Positions 10,759 to 18,575 of a stretch of 64,000 bases of DNA are shown here, one piece after another; positions within the stretch are counted from its first letter, which is position 1, and each line of letters opens with the position of its first letter. The translations under genes and the position numbers were made by a program. A model generated the notes under the pieces. The model saw only the letters and a list, made by a program, of their open reading frames with translations, was not told the DNA's origin and did no database searches. This DNA is from Megalonaias nervosa (lineage: Eukaryota; Mollusca; Bivalvia; Unionida; Unionidae): assembly GCA_016617855.1 (NCBI GenBank), contig JAECUM010004426.1:62001-126000 (forward strand). Reading direction: 5' to 3'.

Positions 10759-10827
10759 TTTCTCGGGTTTCGAACCACGACCCTCCGGATGAGAGTTTCT
10801 ACACGCTATCAACTGAGCTATCGGACC
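10754..10827 (-). tRNA. tRNA-like sequence (Met-like, degenerate)
   Basis: 73-74 nt with a good box A (TAGCTCAGTTGA), a perfect-looking box B (GGTTCGAAACC), an acceptor start GGTC matched by GACC at the end, and CAT in anticodon-loop position preceded by T. Inner acceptor, anticodon and T-stem pairs are poor, so it is unlikely to be a normal translational tRNA. It could be a pseudo-tRNA or a Pol III promoter or processing signal for the adjoining structured RNA. Confidence 0.5.
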
Positions 10828-11215
10828 TTGTTATAAATACATATTGAAAAAGTTAGTATGTTTTACCAATAACCTTAGCTCAACAATTTGTCAGTCATAT
10901 CGTTACATTCCTAAAAACTACAATATGCTTAACAAAAACCACATTTTTCTGTCTAAAATGAGATTTTATATTTCTAGTTTCCAAAAAATATATAATTCTG
11001 TATAACACTGAGTCTATACGTAAAGCCGTAACAGCGGATATTGATTTAGTTATATAGCGGTTCTTAAAATAACTTTACGCACAGCCGTTATATGGAATAA
11101 TCAATATGCAGCCACAGCCTTTTAGATAATAGATTTCATTGTGCACGGATTTTATGTAAACAAAAGAATATAATATTATAGACATCCGGATATTTTTTTT
11201 TGTTAAAATAACATA
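10828..11215. other. AT-rich gap between RNA module and structural genes
   Basis: No supported gene. It contains short inverted segments (taaagccgtaac, tacgcacagccgtta) and aataatcaatat, a 12-mer also present in the corresponding gap of Element B (about 17868). Possibly regulatory; otherwise the footprint of lost structural genes. Confidence 0.4.
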
Positions 11216-11647
11216 TTATGATTTCACATACAGGTTTATATTTAGCACTTCATTTCTCGTGTCCAGAATTCTATTATTTTGGTCTGTGAGTTTAAAGTGT
11301 ATTCTTGATAATAACGGATTACGAACTCGCAGGTACACGGGATTAATTGGCTCTGATACAATTAACGAACCGGGAGGGACCAACGGGCTAAAACTGAATA
11401 ATATGTACCCTTGCTGGGCCTGGCTAGATTTAGAAAGATCTACCTGATAGCTACCTTCAATAACATCACATACTAGATTGACTGCAATTGTTGTTGTTAT
11501 ATTTACAATGCCTGGCGATATATGACGTCCGGCACCAAAGGGATTGTTATAGTGTTTTAGTATAACAGGTGGTGGGGCTATTTTTCTCCACGATTCAATT
11601 ACTCCCGGATAATATTCTTCAATAAGATCATTTAATGATTTCTTCAT
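11216..11647 (-). CDS. Penton-like minor capsid protein
   Basis: 143 residues, open. The C-terminal half has a beta-rich pattern, FSFSPLVPPGSLIVS then KLTDQNNRILDTRNEV, which is recognisably the same as FSPEVPPGSL and QLTDQSGRQLDLNNE in the Element B protein at 28457-29217. Such single jelly-roll proteins are the vertex (penton) candidates of Polinton-like virions. It is shorter than the Element B protein, lacking most of the N-terminal half. It is followed upstream by small virion genes on the same strand, as expected for a late structural cluster. Confidence 0.65.
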   Translation of the reverse strand: MKKSLNDLIEEYYPGVIESWRKIAPPPVILKHYNNPFGAGRHISPGIVNITTTIAVNLVCDVIEGSYQVDLSKSSQAQQGYILFSFSPLVPPGSLIVSEPINPVYLRVRNPLLSRIHFKLTDQNNRILDTRNEVLNINLYVKS

Positions 11648-11658
11648 TTCAGCGTTAT

Positions 11659-11796
11659 TTAAATCTGTAGTTCGATTCGTCCACGCTGATCTGGAATTCG
11701 TGCGTCGTAAGAATAAAACTGATAATCGCGCACAGACTCATCTTTGAGAACTGGTGCATCCATGTCAAACGCGGGGTCAGATATGCGCTTAAACAT
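11659..11796 (-). CDS. Short frame, 45 aa, possible capsid-gene remnant
   Basis: An ATG frame fitted tightly between the penton-like gene and the basic protein gene. It reads coherently (ESVRDYQFYSYDARIPDQRG) and ends RIELQI. It could be a genuine tiny gene, or the N-terminus of a capsid gene whose remainder is deleted. No relative is certain. Confidence 0.4.
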   Translation of the reverse strand: MFKRISDPAFDMDAPVLKDESVRDYQFYSYDARIPDQRGRIELQI

Positions 11797-11804
11797 CTGT
11801 ATTA

Positions 11805-12266
11805 TTATCGTCTTCGTCTAACTCGAAGACCGCTTCCTGCTATCAGACTAGCGGTTATATTTTTTTCCTTTTCCGACATCGGGATATAAGCTAATTCTGC
11901 TAGTTTTTGATTAGCTGCTTGATTTATTATTTTACTTACACTTGCGGGCATCACTTCAGTGCTAGGTAATTTCACAGGTTGAGATCGGGTCGCTTGTGGT
12001 CTGCGTATTAATCGTGATAGTCTATCTTTAATTGCTGAGAATGCTTTGCTAGCAAGATTACCATCAGCGCCTATACCTTTTTCACGAACAACATCAATAG
12101 CTTTCATTCCTAGCTGCTTTGCAATCGGTATTGCTTTTGGGGCTATCCTCCTAAACAGACCCTGAATAACATCACCTAATCCATCTCCGTAAATCGTTTT
12201 GTATACCGGTAATCGAGAATTTATTACCCTGACCATGGTAGGTCCACGAGTATTGTGTATGATCAT
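11805..12266 (-). CDS. Basic virion core / minor capsid-like protein
   Basis: 153 residues, open. The N-terminus (GDGLGDVIQGLFRRIAPKA) is a Gly-rich amphipathic helix typical of small virion proteins of these elements, and the C-terminus ends in GSGLRVRRRR. The middle is basic and helical. By analogy with adenovirus pVI/pVII-type proteins it may bind DNA or membranes; that is inference. It is a plausible positional counterpart of the 28072-28407 gene of Element B. Confidence 0.5.
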   Translation of the reverse strand: MIIHNTRGPTMVRVINSRLPVYKTIYGDGLGDVIQGLFRRIAPKAIPIAKQLGMKAIDVVREKGIGADGNLASKAFSAIKDRLSRLIRRPQATRSQPVKLPSTEVMPASVSKIINQAANQKLAELAYIPMSEKEKNITASLIAGSGLRVRRRR

Positions 12267-12301
12267 TTTATTATTAAGTGACTTTATAACTACTTACATA
12301 C

Positions 12302-13492
12302 TTAATCACTATGATACTCATCGGCGATTTCATTAATGAGGGACCGATACACATTAATATCCATGACACCACCTGTAAATAATCGTTTACAAATATCAGC
12401 TACTTCATTAATGATTTCTGGTTAATTATTACCAGCTCGTTTTCCTCCAATGAGGATTTCTAGTCGATCAACATCAGCGAGAACGTTATTGGGACAGGTA
12501 ATAAGACCACTTCCTAGACCACTTCCAGTTGAGCCAGGGTCGTCTTGAAATACGTCGTCTTCAGTTTGTCGTGGTGATCTCAATCGTCTCACTGTTTCTT
12601 GTCGTTCTTGTTCTCGTTGTTGTAGCTCTTGTTGTAGTTGTTGTGCTCGTTGTGGTGATGGTGGTAATGTTGCAAATTCTTCCTTTGGTGGTTTTTGTTG
12701 TTTTCGTAATCGTTTTATTGTTTCTTGTCGTTCTTGTTCTTGTTGTTCTTGTTGTTCTCGTTGTCGTTGTAACTCCTGATGTCGATGTAGCATCCTGTGT
12801 CGTTGTAGTAGTGGTTGCAGTCGTGGTAGTGGTTTTTGTAGTGATGGTAGTTTAAGATGTGGTGATGATACTGGTGATAATTCAAATTGTGATTGTTGCA
12901 ATAATAATTTGCTTTGTTCAGTTTCTTTTATATATTTATGTATATCCTCATCAAATCTGTTAAAATCTATAGCATCTTTATTAGATCTGATTTCTGGAAT
13001 ACCAGTAGAAATACGATATATATCCTTGATCCAATTGGCAGAGCTTAATGATTTAATATATTCTGGTTTTACATATTTTTTTCTTTCATAATATCCAAAC
13101 GCGGCAATATCAAATAATTGGTTTGGATCCCTGATAGCAGCAATACCTTCAGGCGTAAATTTATCTATTATCTTAATTCTGGTTCTTGGTGATTGTGGTT
13201 GTGGTTGTGGTTGAGTTGCTTGTGGTGGTGGTTGAGCAGCTTGAATACGACCAGCAATATCAGCAGGTAATGTTTCAAGAGCTCTTTGTGTTGCCTCAGT
13301 TGCTGTAACAATTTTCTTCGTTGGTTCGACAATCGGTTTAAATAATTTTTCTGTACCTTCTGTAAATTCCACCTGAGACTCCTGACGCGATTGTAATTGT
13401 TGCTTAACAGAATCACGAACAGGTAGATATTTTTTAATTGCCTCTAGTCGCTCTCGAGATAATTTAGCTGAGTGTGGTTCTCCAATACTCAT
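12302..13492 (-). pseudogene. Gln-rich coiled-coil (scaffold-like) protein with in-frame stop
   Basis: The first 356 codons are open and end at TAA 12422-12424; the same frame then continues 39 codons to TAA 12302. The middle is a long Gln/Glu/Arg-rich coiled coil (residues about 240-330). The tail DVDRLEILIGGKRAGNN, and its continuation beyond the stop, match in pattern the C-terminus of the Element B gene at 29266-30818 (LMLLISSKEAGN). Conservation of coding sense past the stop implies the stop is recent. A scaffolding or internal virion role is likely but inferred. Opposite-strand Val-rich frames here are artefacts of the repeated Gln codons. Confidence 0.6.
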
Positions 13493-13526
13493 TATTGATA
13501 ATATCTATAATGGCTGTTTAATTCAT

Positions 13527-13790
13527 AGCAGCAGTAGAGCTGAACGACAAAAATTGAGTGACCCGCGAGTAAACGAAATCGCATAAAAATCTGAAAAAAA
13601 ATACGTCAACAAAAAGTAACGGAAATGAGCTAACCCAAACGATTTATTATCCGTTTTTCAAACTATATGGTAATAATAAAGTTAGGAGGTTCGGTTTATG
13701 TTATTGACCTTTTTTCAGCCCCCTGTAGGAGCCTTTATTTTTTATAAATAAGGTTTCAGCCAAGTGGTCTGTTCAGCTCTACTGCTGCTC
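13527..13790. repeat. Right terminal repeat of Element A, hairpin-forming
   Basis: The outer end (13769-13790, gttcagctctactgctgctc) is an inverted copy of 13527-13548 (agcagcagtagagctgaacg). Together with the left end this makes four related copies of one terminal motif, two per end, with a roughly 220-bp AT-rich loop here. The outer 39 bp also match the left terminus in inverted orientation. Confidence 0.75.
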
Positions 13791-14849
13791 TTGAGTTTGA
13801 TTTGTCCCTTATCATCTAACAAGAAACAGGACTGCAATGAATGTAGCGGCATTGCTTATGTTATGCTCAGCGCATTTTTCATAGTCGATAATTAAATGGA
13901 CATTTTACTTTAGACTCTGGGTAATTTGTGATGCGATAAATCGATCAATCACTGCATCCAATCAACCATAACTTCTTGAACAATCGTAATGATTTTTCTG
14001 CATCTTCTTGTGAAAATGTGAACAACCAAGTGTGAAGTTCGTCGACACCAATCTGCCGCTTTATAATGCCCCACGTTAATTACAGCTCGTACTCATTCAG
14101 ATTTAAAAGGAGTTAACCTACTGTGAAGATTTCGATAATGTGGTGTCAGCAAATCGAGGTCAACGCCGTCGACTGTATTTATAATTTTAAGTTAACAGCA
14201 TAGACCCTTGTCTGACAGAAAATTATACAATAACATAGCTGGGTCCACTCTTTTCGCGGTTGTGTGCGTATAATACCCGTGTGAGTACGGTTATTTGTTT
14301 TCTCATGGAGTGCTATATAAAGTAAAGCTATACATCCCAGAAAAAAAGAACAAAATTTAGCAAACTAACTAATCAGTCAGAATAAAGATCAATTGAATAT
14401 ATCAGCCTTTGTTTCTATGGAATTCATATCAACATTTAAAAACTGGTTCTTTTTGGTTTAAGCGTGAATAATCCAGGTAGCTGAGTTGAGCTGACTTGGG
14501 ATGAAAGGAAGCTGATGCCAAACATTTCATAATTGAGCAATCATGAGTGTTTCATTCCATATGCAGTTCTAGTACTAGTCTACGTGGAGACAGACAAAAA
14601 TCTACTAGGCAAACAATTTTCATATTAACGTCATATTTAATTAATGCGATAGTTAAATCATGCATTTGTATTAGGATTATTACAGTTAAATTGATAGAGA
14701 AGATATGTACTTTGAAGTAAGTACTTTATGGAAAGCAAGGTACATAAACAGTTAATTAACCAATAGTTTTATAATTATTCACGACAGCGGCTAAAATGTC
14801 CTATTATTAATCATCGTGGCCGTCACTGTCATGTTAATAGTATTAGTAG

Positions 14850-15003
14850 TATCGTTAATGGTAGTAGCATTAGCAGTAGTGGTAGTAGTATCGTTAATGG
14901 TAGTAGCATTAGCAGTAGTGGTAGTATCGTTAATGGTAGTAGCATTAGCAGTAGTGGTAGTAGTATCGTTAATGGTAGTAGCATTAGCAGTAGTGGTAGT
15001 AGA
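14850..15003. repeat. Minisatellite, 36-39 bp unit, about 4 copies
   Basis: The unit begins cgttaatggtagtagcatta and continues gcagtagtggtagtagtat; copies differ by a gta triplet. All open frames here are by-products of the 3-bp periodicity. Confidence 0.85.
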
Positions 15004-15293
15004 AAACGGAGTAGTTCGAGTAAATAGCAACAGCAGTAGTAATAATGGTGAATACTATTGTTAGTGGTCATGGTCGTAGCCAATATAGATAATTAGTAAC
15101 TATGCTGAGATGGGAATAGAGACTTGCTGTGCACGTCTGTGACCTCGGGCCACGGATTAGTGGATCATAATTGAAAGTCTTGAGATTATTTTAGACTAGC
15201 TTTTCCAACTGAGGACATTTCAAACTACCAGCTGCATTTGCAATTGTATTATTTTACATTGAAATTCTTACAAGTGGATCTTTAATTAAAATG

Positions 15294-15295
<2 letters not shown>

Positions 15296-15350
<55 letters not shown>
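15296..15350. repeat. (TA)n microsatellite
   Basis: About 27 uninterrupted TA dinucleotides. Confidence 0.95.
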
Positions 15351-15354
<4 letters not shown>

Positions 15355-15439
15355 CCTGATACACGAAATATGCAAGTTGAAAATATAAGCATTATATTAT
15401 TGTCTTAGCAAGTATAGCACGTAATTGTCATCTCCAAAG

Positions 15440-16388
15440 ATAACATGGGTGGTGTGGGAAAAAGTAACAAAATCTTGGAGATTTGTCATGAGTACTGTAG
15501 AAAAGCAACACGTGTCCTAGAAAGCGATCTTAGTGCTGTACATTTGATCACATCTATCAAAAGACTCACTGAACCTGTAGTGACATATATTTTCAACGTC
15601 ATAAAATGAACAATGTCACAACTACCAGAAATGGACCAAAAAAAACCCCAACTCTTTGTAAAACGTACGCCATGCCAAAACTGATGTAACTAGACTATAC
15701 ATCAAGAAGCTAGAAGGAGGAAGGTCCCAATACAAATAGAAGTCAACAACAATTGCTCTCCACATGTACCTTCAGGGAAACAGTTGATGAACTTCCCCAA
15801 GGTTTCCTGAAACATGAAGAGAGGAAAAATATAAAGAAGCCTAAAACTTCCAGAGCAATATCAATGTAAATCTGGACGAAGGACATGTCTCATCTATGAC
15901 AGACAAAAGCAAGGAAATACAAACAATTAGTGCAAGGAACGCCACAATAATAACTGGAAAACAAATGAGAAGAAAACCCATTCTAGTCTTTAACCTGGGA
16001 AACTCGAAAGATAAAATACAGACAAAGACAACACAAACAAACGCTTAGACTGCAGTGCGCTAAAGGCTGAAACAGGGATATTTTCGAGACAGATACCTCA
16101 AGGATGGTACGACTCGAAAGTGCTGACTTTGCAACCAATTCGAAGAAAACATTGACTATATAACATCAGTTTACCCTACACCCGCAATAAAGGAATACAA
16201 AGAAAAGTACAATAAAGCAGACACGTACATCCATTAGAAAATTTAGTCACTTCGACCTCCCTATGCCACCAAACCTGTACCAGTTTAAACCAAAAACAGC
16301 AACCGAAAGTGAAAAAGCAGCCATACTCTGGGATATGCCAATCCAAACAGATCACGAAATAAAAGCTAACAGACCTAATAGTGAAGAC
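15440..16388 (+). pseudogene. R2-like non-LTR retrotransposon, C-terminal remnant (left part)
   Basis: Discontinuous frames encode, in the expected order, the region after the reverse transcriptase: RKATRVLESDLSAVHLITS and a proline-valine strand, then RLYIKKLEGGRS, then a zinc-knuckle-like LCNQFEENIDYITS ending near KYNKADTYIH, then a domain with ILWDMPIQTDHEIKANRP. This sequence of motifs is that of the C-terminal part of R2-like LINE proteins. Many stops and shifts show long decay. The frame is cut at 16388 by Element B and resumes at 33712. Confidence 0.75.
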
Positions 16389-16795
16389 AGTAGTAGATAA
16401 GGGTGAGGGTTTGAGCTCAAAGAGGGTTTAAGGTTAAAAAAAACCCACCCCTTCTAAAATAAATATATTATGACATTTTTTCATATTAAACAAATGAAAT
16501 ATTATATATAATGTATCACTATAAGTCAACCCGACATGTTGGATTTGATCTGACAAATAAATTTTGTAAGAGATTTAATTCGATTAGAGCAGCCTCAAGT
16601 TATACTGGTATAGAAACTAAAATAATAAGCGATTGTATTAAAAAAGTTGGATATCATATATCACCAAAATATTGGTCAGTTTGGTTATTCGCGACTGAAA
16701 ATGATATGAGAATAGCGGGTTGGGCAGATGATGTGATGACATTTATTGACAATATGGTTGATATTTTATTTGATAATGATATTACTAAAGCTATA
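16389..16795. repeat. Left terminal inverted repeat of Element B
   Basis: 407 bp, inverted copy at 33306-33711. Similarity stops inside at actaaagctata. The only clear length difference is one T missing in the right copy (near 33401). It includes most of the small gene at 16511-16813. Confidence 0.93.
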
Positions 16796-16813
16796 AATAT
16801 TTGTTTAAAATAA
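16511..16813 (+). CDS. TIR-encoded NUMOD1-like protein, 100 aa
   Basis: Starts in the terminal repeat and ends 18 bp inside the unique part; ttatatata abuts the ATG. Residues 20-40 (FNSIRAASSYTGI, then IISDCIKK) resemble the NUMOD1 helix-turn-helix found at the tail of HNH homing endonucleases, and the end of the Element A enzyme has the same layout. There is no nuclease core, so it may be a truncated endonuclease reduced to its DNA-binding part, or a repressor-like factor. A copy in the right repeat carries a frameshift. Confidence 0.6.
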   Translation: MYHYKSTRHVGFDLTNKFCKRFNSIRAASSYTGIETKIISDCIKKVGYHISPKYWSVWLFATENDMRIAGWADDVMTFIDNMVDILFDNDITKAINICLK

Positions 16814-16844
16814 AAATAATAGTCCCCTTTGAGGACTGTTTCAA

Positions 16845-17330
16845 GATGATTATATACATATGATTATGATTATATACATATGATTATATACATGTGATCA
16901 TATCTTAATTAAGGACAGCACAAAACACAGAATCTTAATTACAGTAGCATATTTACAGTAACAGTATTTACAGTTTCAAGATGATTATATACATATGATT
17001 ATGATTATATACATATGATTATGATTATATACATATGATTATATCTTAAATAAGAACAGCACAAAACACAGTCTTAATTACAGTAGCGTATTTACAGCAA
17101 GCATATTTACAGTAACGTATTAGCATATTTACAGTAACAGTATTTACAGTAACGTATTAGCATATTTACAGTAACAGTATTTACAGAGCGAATTTACATA
17201 TATTTATAGGGACAGCACAGTTACATATAAACTTAATTCTAAGAACTTAACTCTAGGACAGCACAGTTACATATAAACTTAATTCTAAGAACTTAACTCT
17301 AGGACAGCTCAGTTACATATAAACTTATTT
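16845..17330. repeat. Clustered short tandem repeats beside the RNA module
   Basis: Four interleaved families: tgattatatacatatgatta (about 16850-17040), tacagtaacagtatttacag with gcatatt (about 16940-17185), aggacagcacagttacatat (about 17209-17320) and attctaagaacttaactcta. A larger block is itself duplicated (about 16842-16970 versus 16975-17100). It holds the same position relative to the tRNA-like module as the repeats of Element A. An origin or binding-site array is possible. Confidence 0.8.
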
Positions 17331-17376
17331 TAAAGACAATACTACGGGCCTTCTCTATGTTTCAACAGAAATTTTT

Positions 17377-17544
17377 CCACACTCCCCCATCATAATCACC
17401 CAGGGAGTGCAAAATTACACCCGCCAAGTGACATGGTGGGAGAGTGTACAAATTTTCTATTGAAAATTAGACGGGCTAGCTGACGCCCCATTAAATAATA
17501 ACTTTTGGCATCAAAATCGCCTTTCGCCCGACAATTCGTCGGTC
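17377..17544 (-). ncRNA. Candidate structured RNA, counterpart of the Element A module
   Basis: ACACTC (17379) pairs with GAGTGT (17442), extended by CCC/GGG; AATTTTC/GAAAATT makes a hairpin (17451-17468); GGGC/GCCC encloses tagctgac (17473-17488). From 17470 to 17544 the sequence aligns with 10688-10758 of Element A: same stem-loop with tagctg, AT spacer, GGC/GCC pairing around the aaaatc run, and gac-aatt-gtc. Stem bases differ while pairing is kept, which suggests RNA structure. Strand by analogy with the tRNA-like part. Confidence 0.55.
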
Positions 17545-17605
17545 ACGAGAATCGAACCTCGAGCATGAAAATCCAACGCGTTAGCAATCGTCCACCGCAC
17601 TTCAT
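17541..17605 (-). tRNA. tRNA-like sequence (Ser/Leu-like, degenerate)
   Basis: On the minus strand GTGGACGATTGC resembles a class II D-arm start, TAACGCGTTGGA the D-loop to anticodon-stem region, and GAGGTTCGATTCTC a T-arm with box B. The variable and anticodon parts are too short for a working Ser or Leu tRNA, and a TTTT run lies inside. It occupies the same place relative to the conserved RNA block as the tRNA-like sequence of Element A. Confidence 0.4.
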
Positions 17606-18121
17606 TACATATATATGTTAAAAATGTTATTATATAGTTACCAAACAGAGTTCATTTTCTGATTTTGAAAAACACGTAATTTTACATTATATTATTTAAT
17701 TCTGAAAACATTATTGTAAATAGAGAAAAAACATAATTTTTTATTTTATATTGTACAGAAAAACGAATATCCTAATGCTTGCCTGAATTACGACCAACAC
17801 AATTATCTTTGACAGAAGATCGGCCGTTGCCAAGGATACTGTCTGAATGACGCATTGCTGCAGAAAAATAATCAATATATTCTGTATTACGCAGTTAGAC
17901 GTAAGCGAGAATCTATAGTAAATACGTTATTTAAGTAGAACGAATTGCTAGTTATTTTAACAAATACAGAAATGATACCAGGATTTATAGGTCTTAAAAT
18001 ACTATCAGATTTACAAATCTATTATATTTCATTAGCAAAAAAATACGAAACAATATATAAATGCTATGTTTGATTGGAACAGTATTATCTCCCTTTTTAA
18101 AATCAGATATGGTATACAGAG
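17606..18121. other. AT-rich gap in Element B
   Basis: No supported gene. aataatcaatat at about 17868 is shared with the matching gap of Element A. Otherwise low-complexity A/T sequence. Confidence 0.4.
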
Positions 18122-18517
18122 TTATATTTCTTGACCAACACATAATATCTCGACGTTTGATATTAAGTAAAGCATGCTATCATGATTATATAAATAGAAT
18201 TTAATTCTACCAGATACTTTACGACGACATTCAAATAGTTCTTTCGTCGCTATCTTACTGAGAAGATACTTACTACCTTTCACGTAAACCTTCGACCTAT
18301 CTAGGTCTATGTTAATTTTTGTATACAGGTATTGGCTTATCGGATTATGCAAATTGTTATATTTTAATGCAAGTTTGTCTCGTAAACTTTCGAGATAACT
18401 AAAGTATTTTCTGTCATCTGATTTGATAAGGGAGAGTTTGATTCTGTCAAATTTACTAAAACAAATACCTGAAATTTCATCGTTAAATTCAAATGATAAT
18501 TGTTGGTTATTAACCAT
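18122..18517 (-). CDS. Hypothetical 131-aa protein
   Basis: Open frame directly downstream of the polymerase gene on the same strand. It is basic with mixed strands and helices (FDRIKLSLIKSDDRKYFSYLE; YVKGSKYLLSKIATKELFE). The start ATG follows aaaaaaataa. I recognise no family. Position suggests a replication-associated accessory gene comparable to the 147-aa gene of Element A, but the sequences do not visibly match. Confidence 0.55.
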   Translation of the reverse strand: MVNNQQLSFEFNDEISGICFSKFDRIKLSLIKSDDRKYFSYLESLRDKLALKYNNLHNPISQYLYTKINIDLDRSKVYVKGSKYLLSKIATKELFECRRKVSGRIKFYLYNHDSMLYLISNVEILCVGQEI

Positions 18518-18575
18518 TATTTTTTTATTTTGCTATTAACTCCATCTGCTAATGTTAAATTTTCGAACATTATTT

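Larger units (their letters stand above)
3002..13790. mobile_element. Element A: Polinton/adintovirus-like integrated element
   Basis: About 10.8 kb bounded by inverted termini (3002-3040 and 13752-13790) that share gagcag, tgaacagaccactt and related blocks. Between them lie hallmark genes of Polinton/adintovirus-type elements: packaging ATPase, PLA2 protein, rve-type integrase, polymerase B with helicase and HNH nuclease, penton-like and basic virion proteins. Most genes run on the minus strand; the PLA2 and integrase genes run on plus. No convincing target-site duplication was found. I see no hexon-like major capsid gene and no adenain-like protease, both present in Element B, so this copy may be internally deleted. 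Family assignment rests on gene content and motifs; the subgroup is inference. Confidence 0.88.
13791..15439. other. Intergenic DNA between Element A and the retrotransposon remnant
   Basis: No gene recognised. It contains one minisatellite and one TA microsatellite, listed separately; otherwise AT-rich sequence without coding periodicity. Confidence 0.5.

Noticed and set aside
10754..10827. Functional tRNA-Met
   Set aside because: Several stem pairs are mismatched and the T-stem needs a bulge; kept only as tRNA-like.
12529..12855. Val-rich plus-strand open frame opposite the coiled-coil gene
   Set aside because: It is the antisense of Gln/Glu-rich codons and has no family resemblance; the minus-strand gene explains it.
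3002..13790. Parvovirus or bidnavirus integration
   Set aside because: Hairpin ends and PLA2 are suggestive, but integrase, packaging ATPase and a long PolB-helicase gene place it with Polinton/adintovirus-like elements; there is no NS1-type replication gene.
14791..15083. Thr/Asn-rich and Leu-rich open frames
   Set aside because: Created by the triplet-periodic minisatellite.
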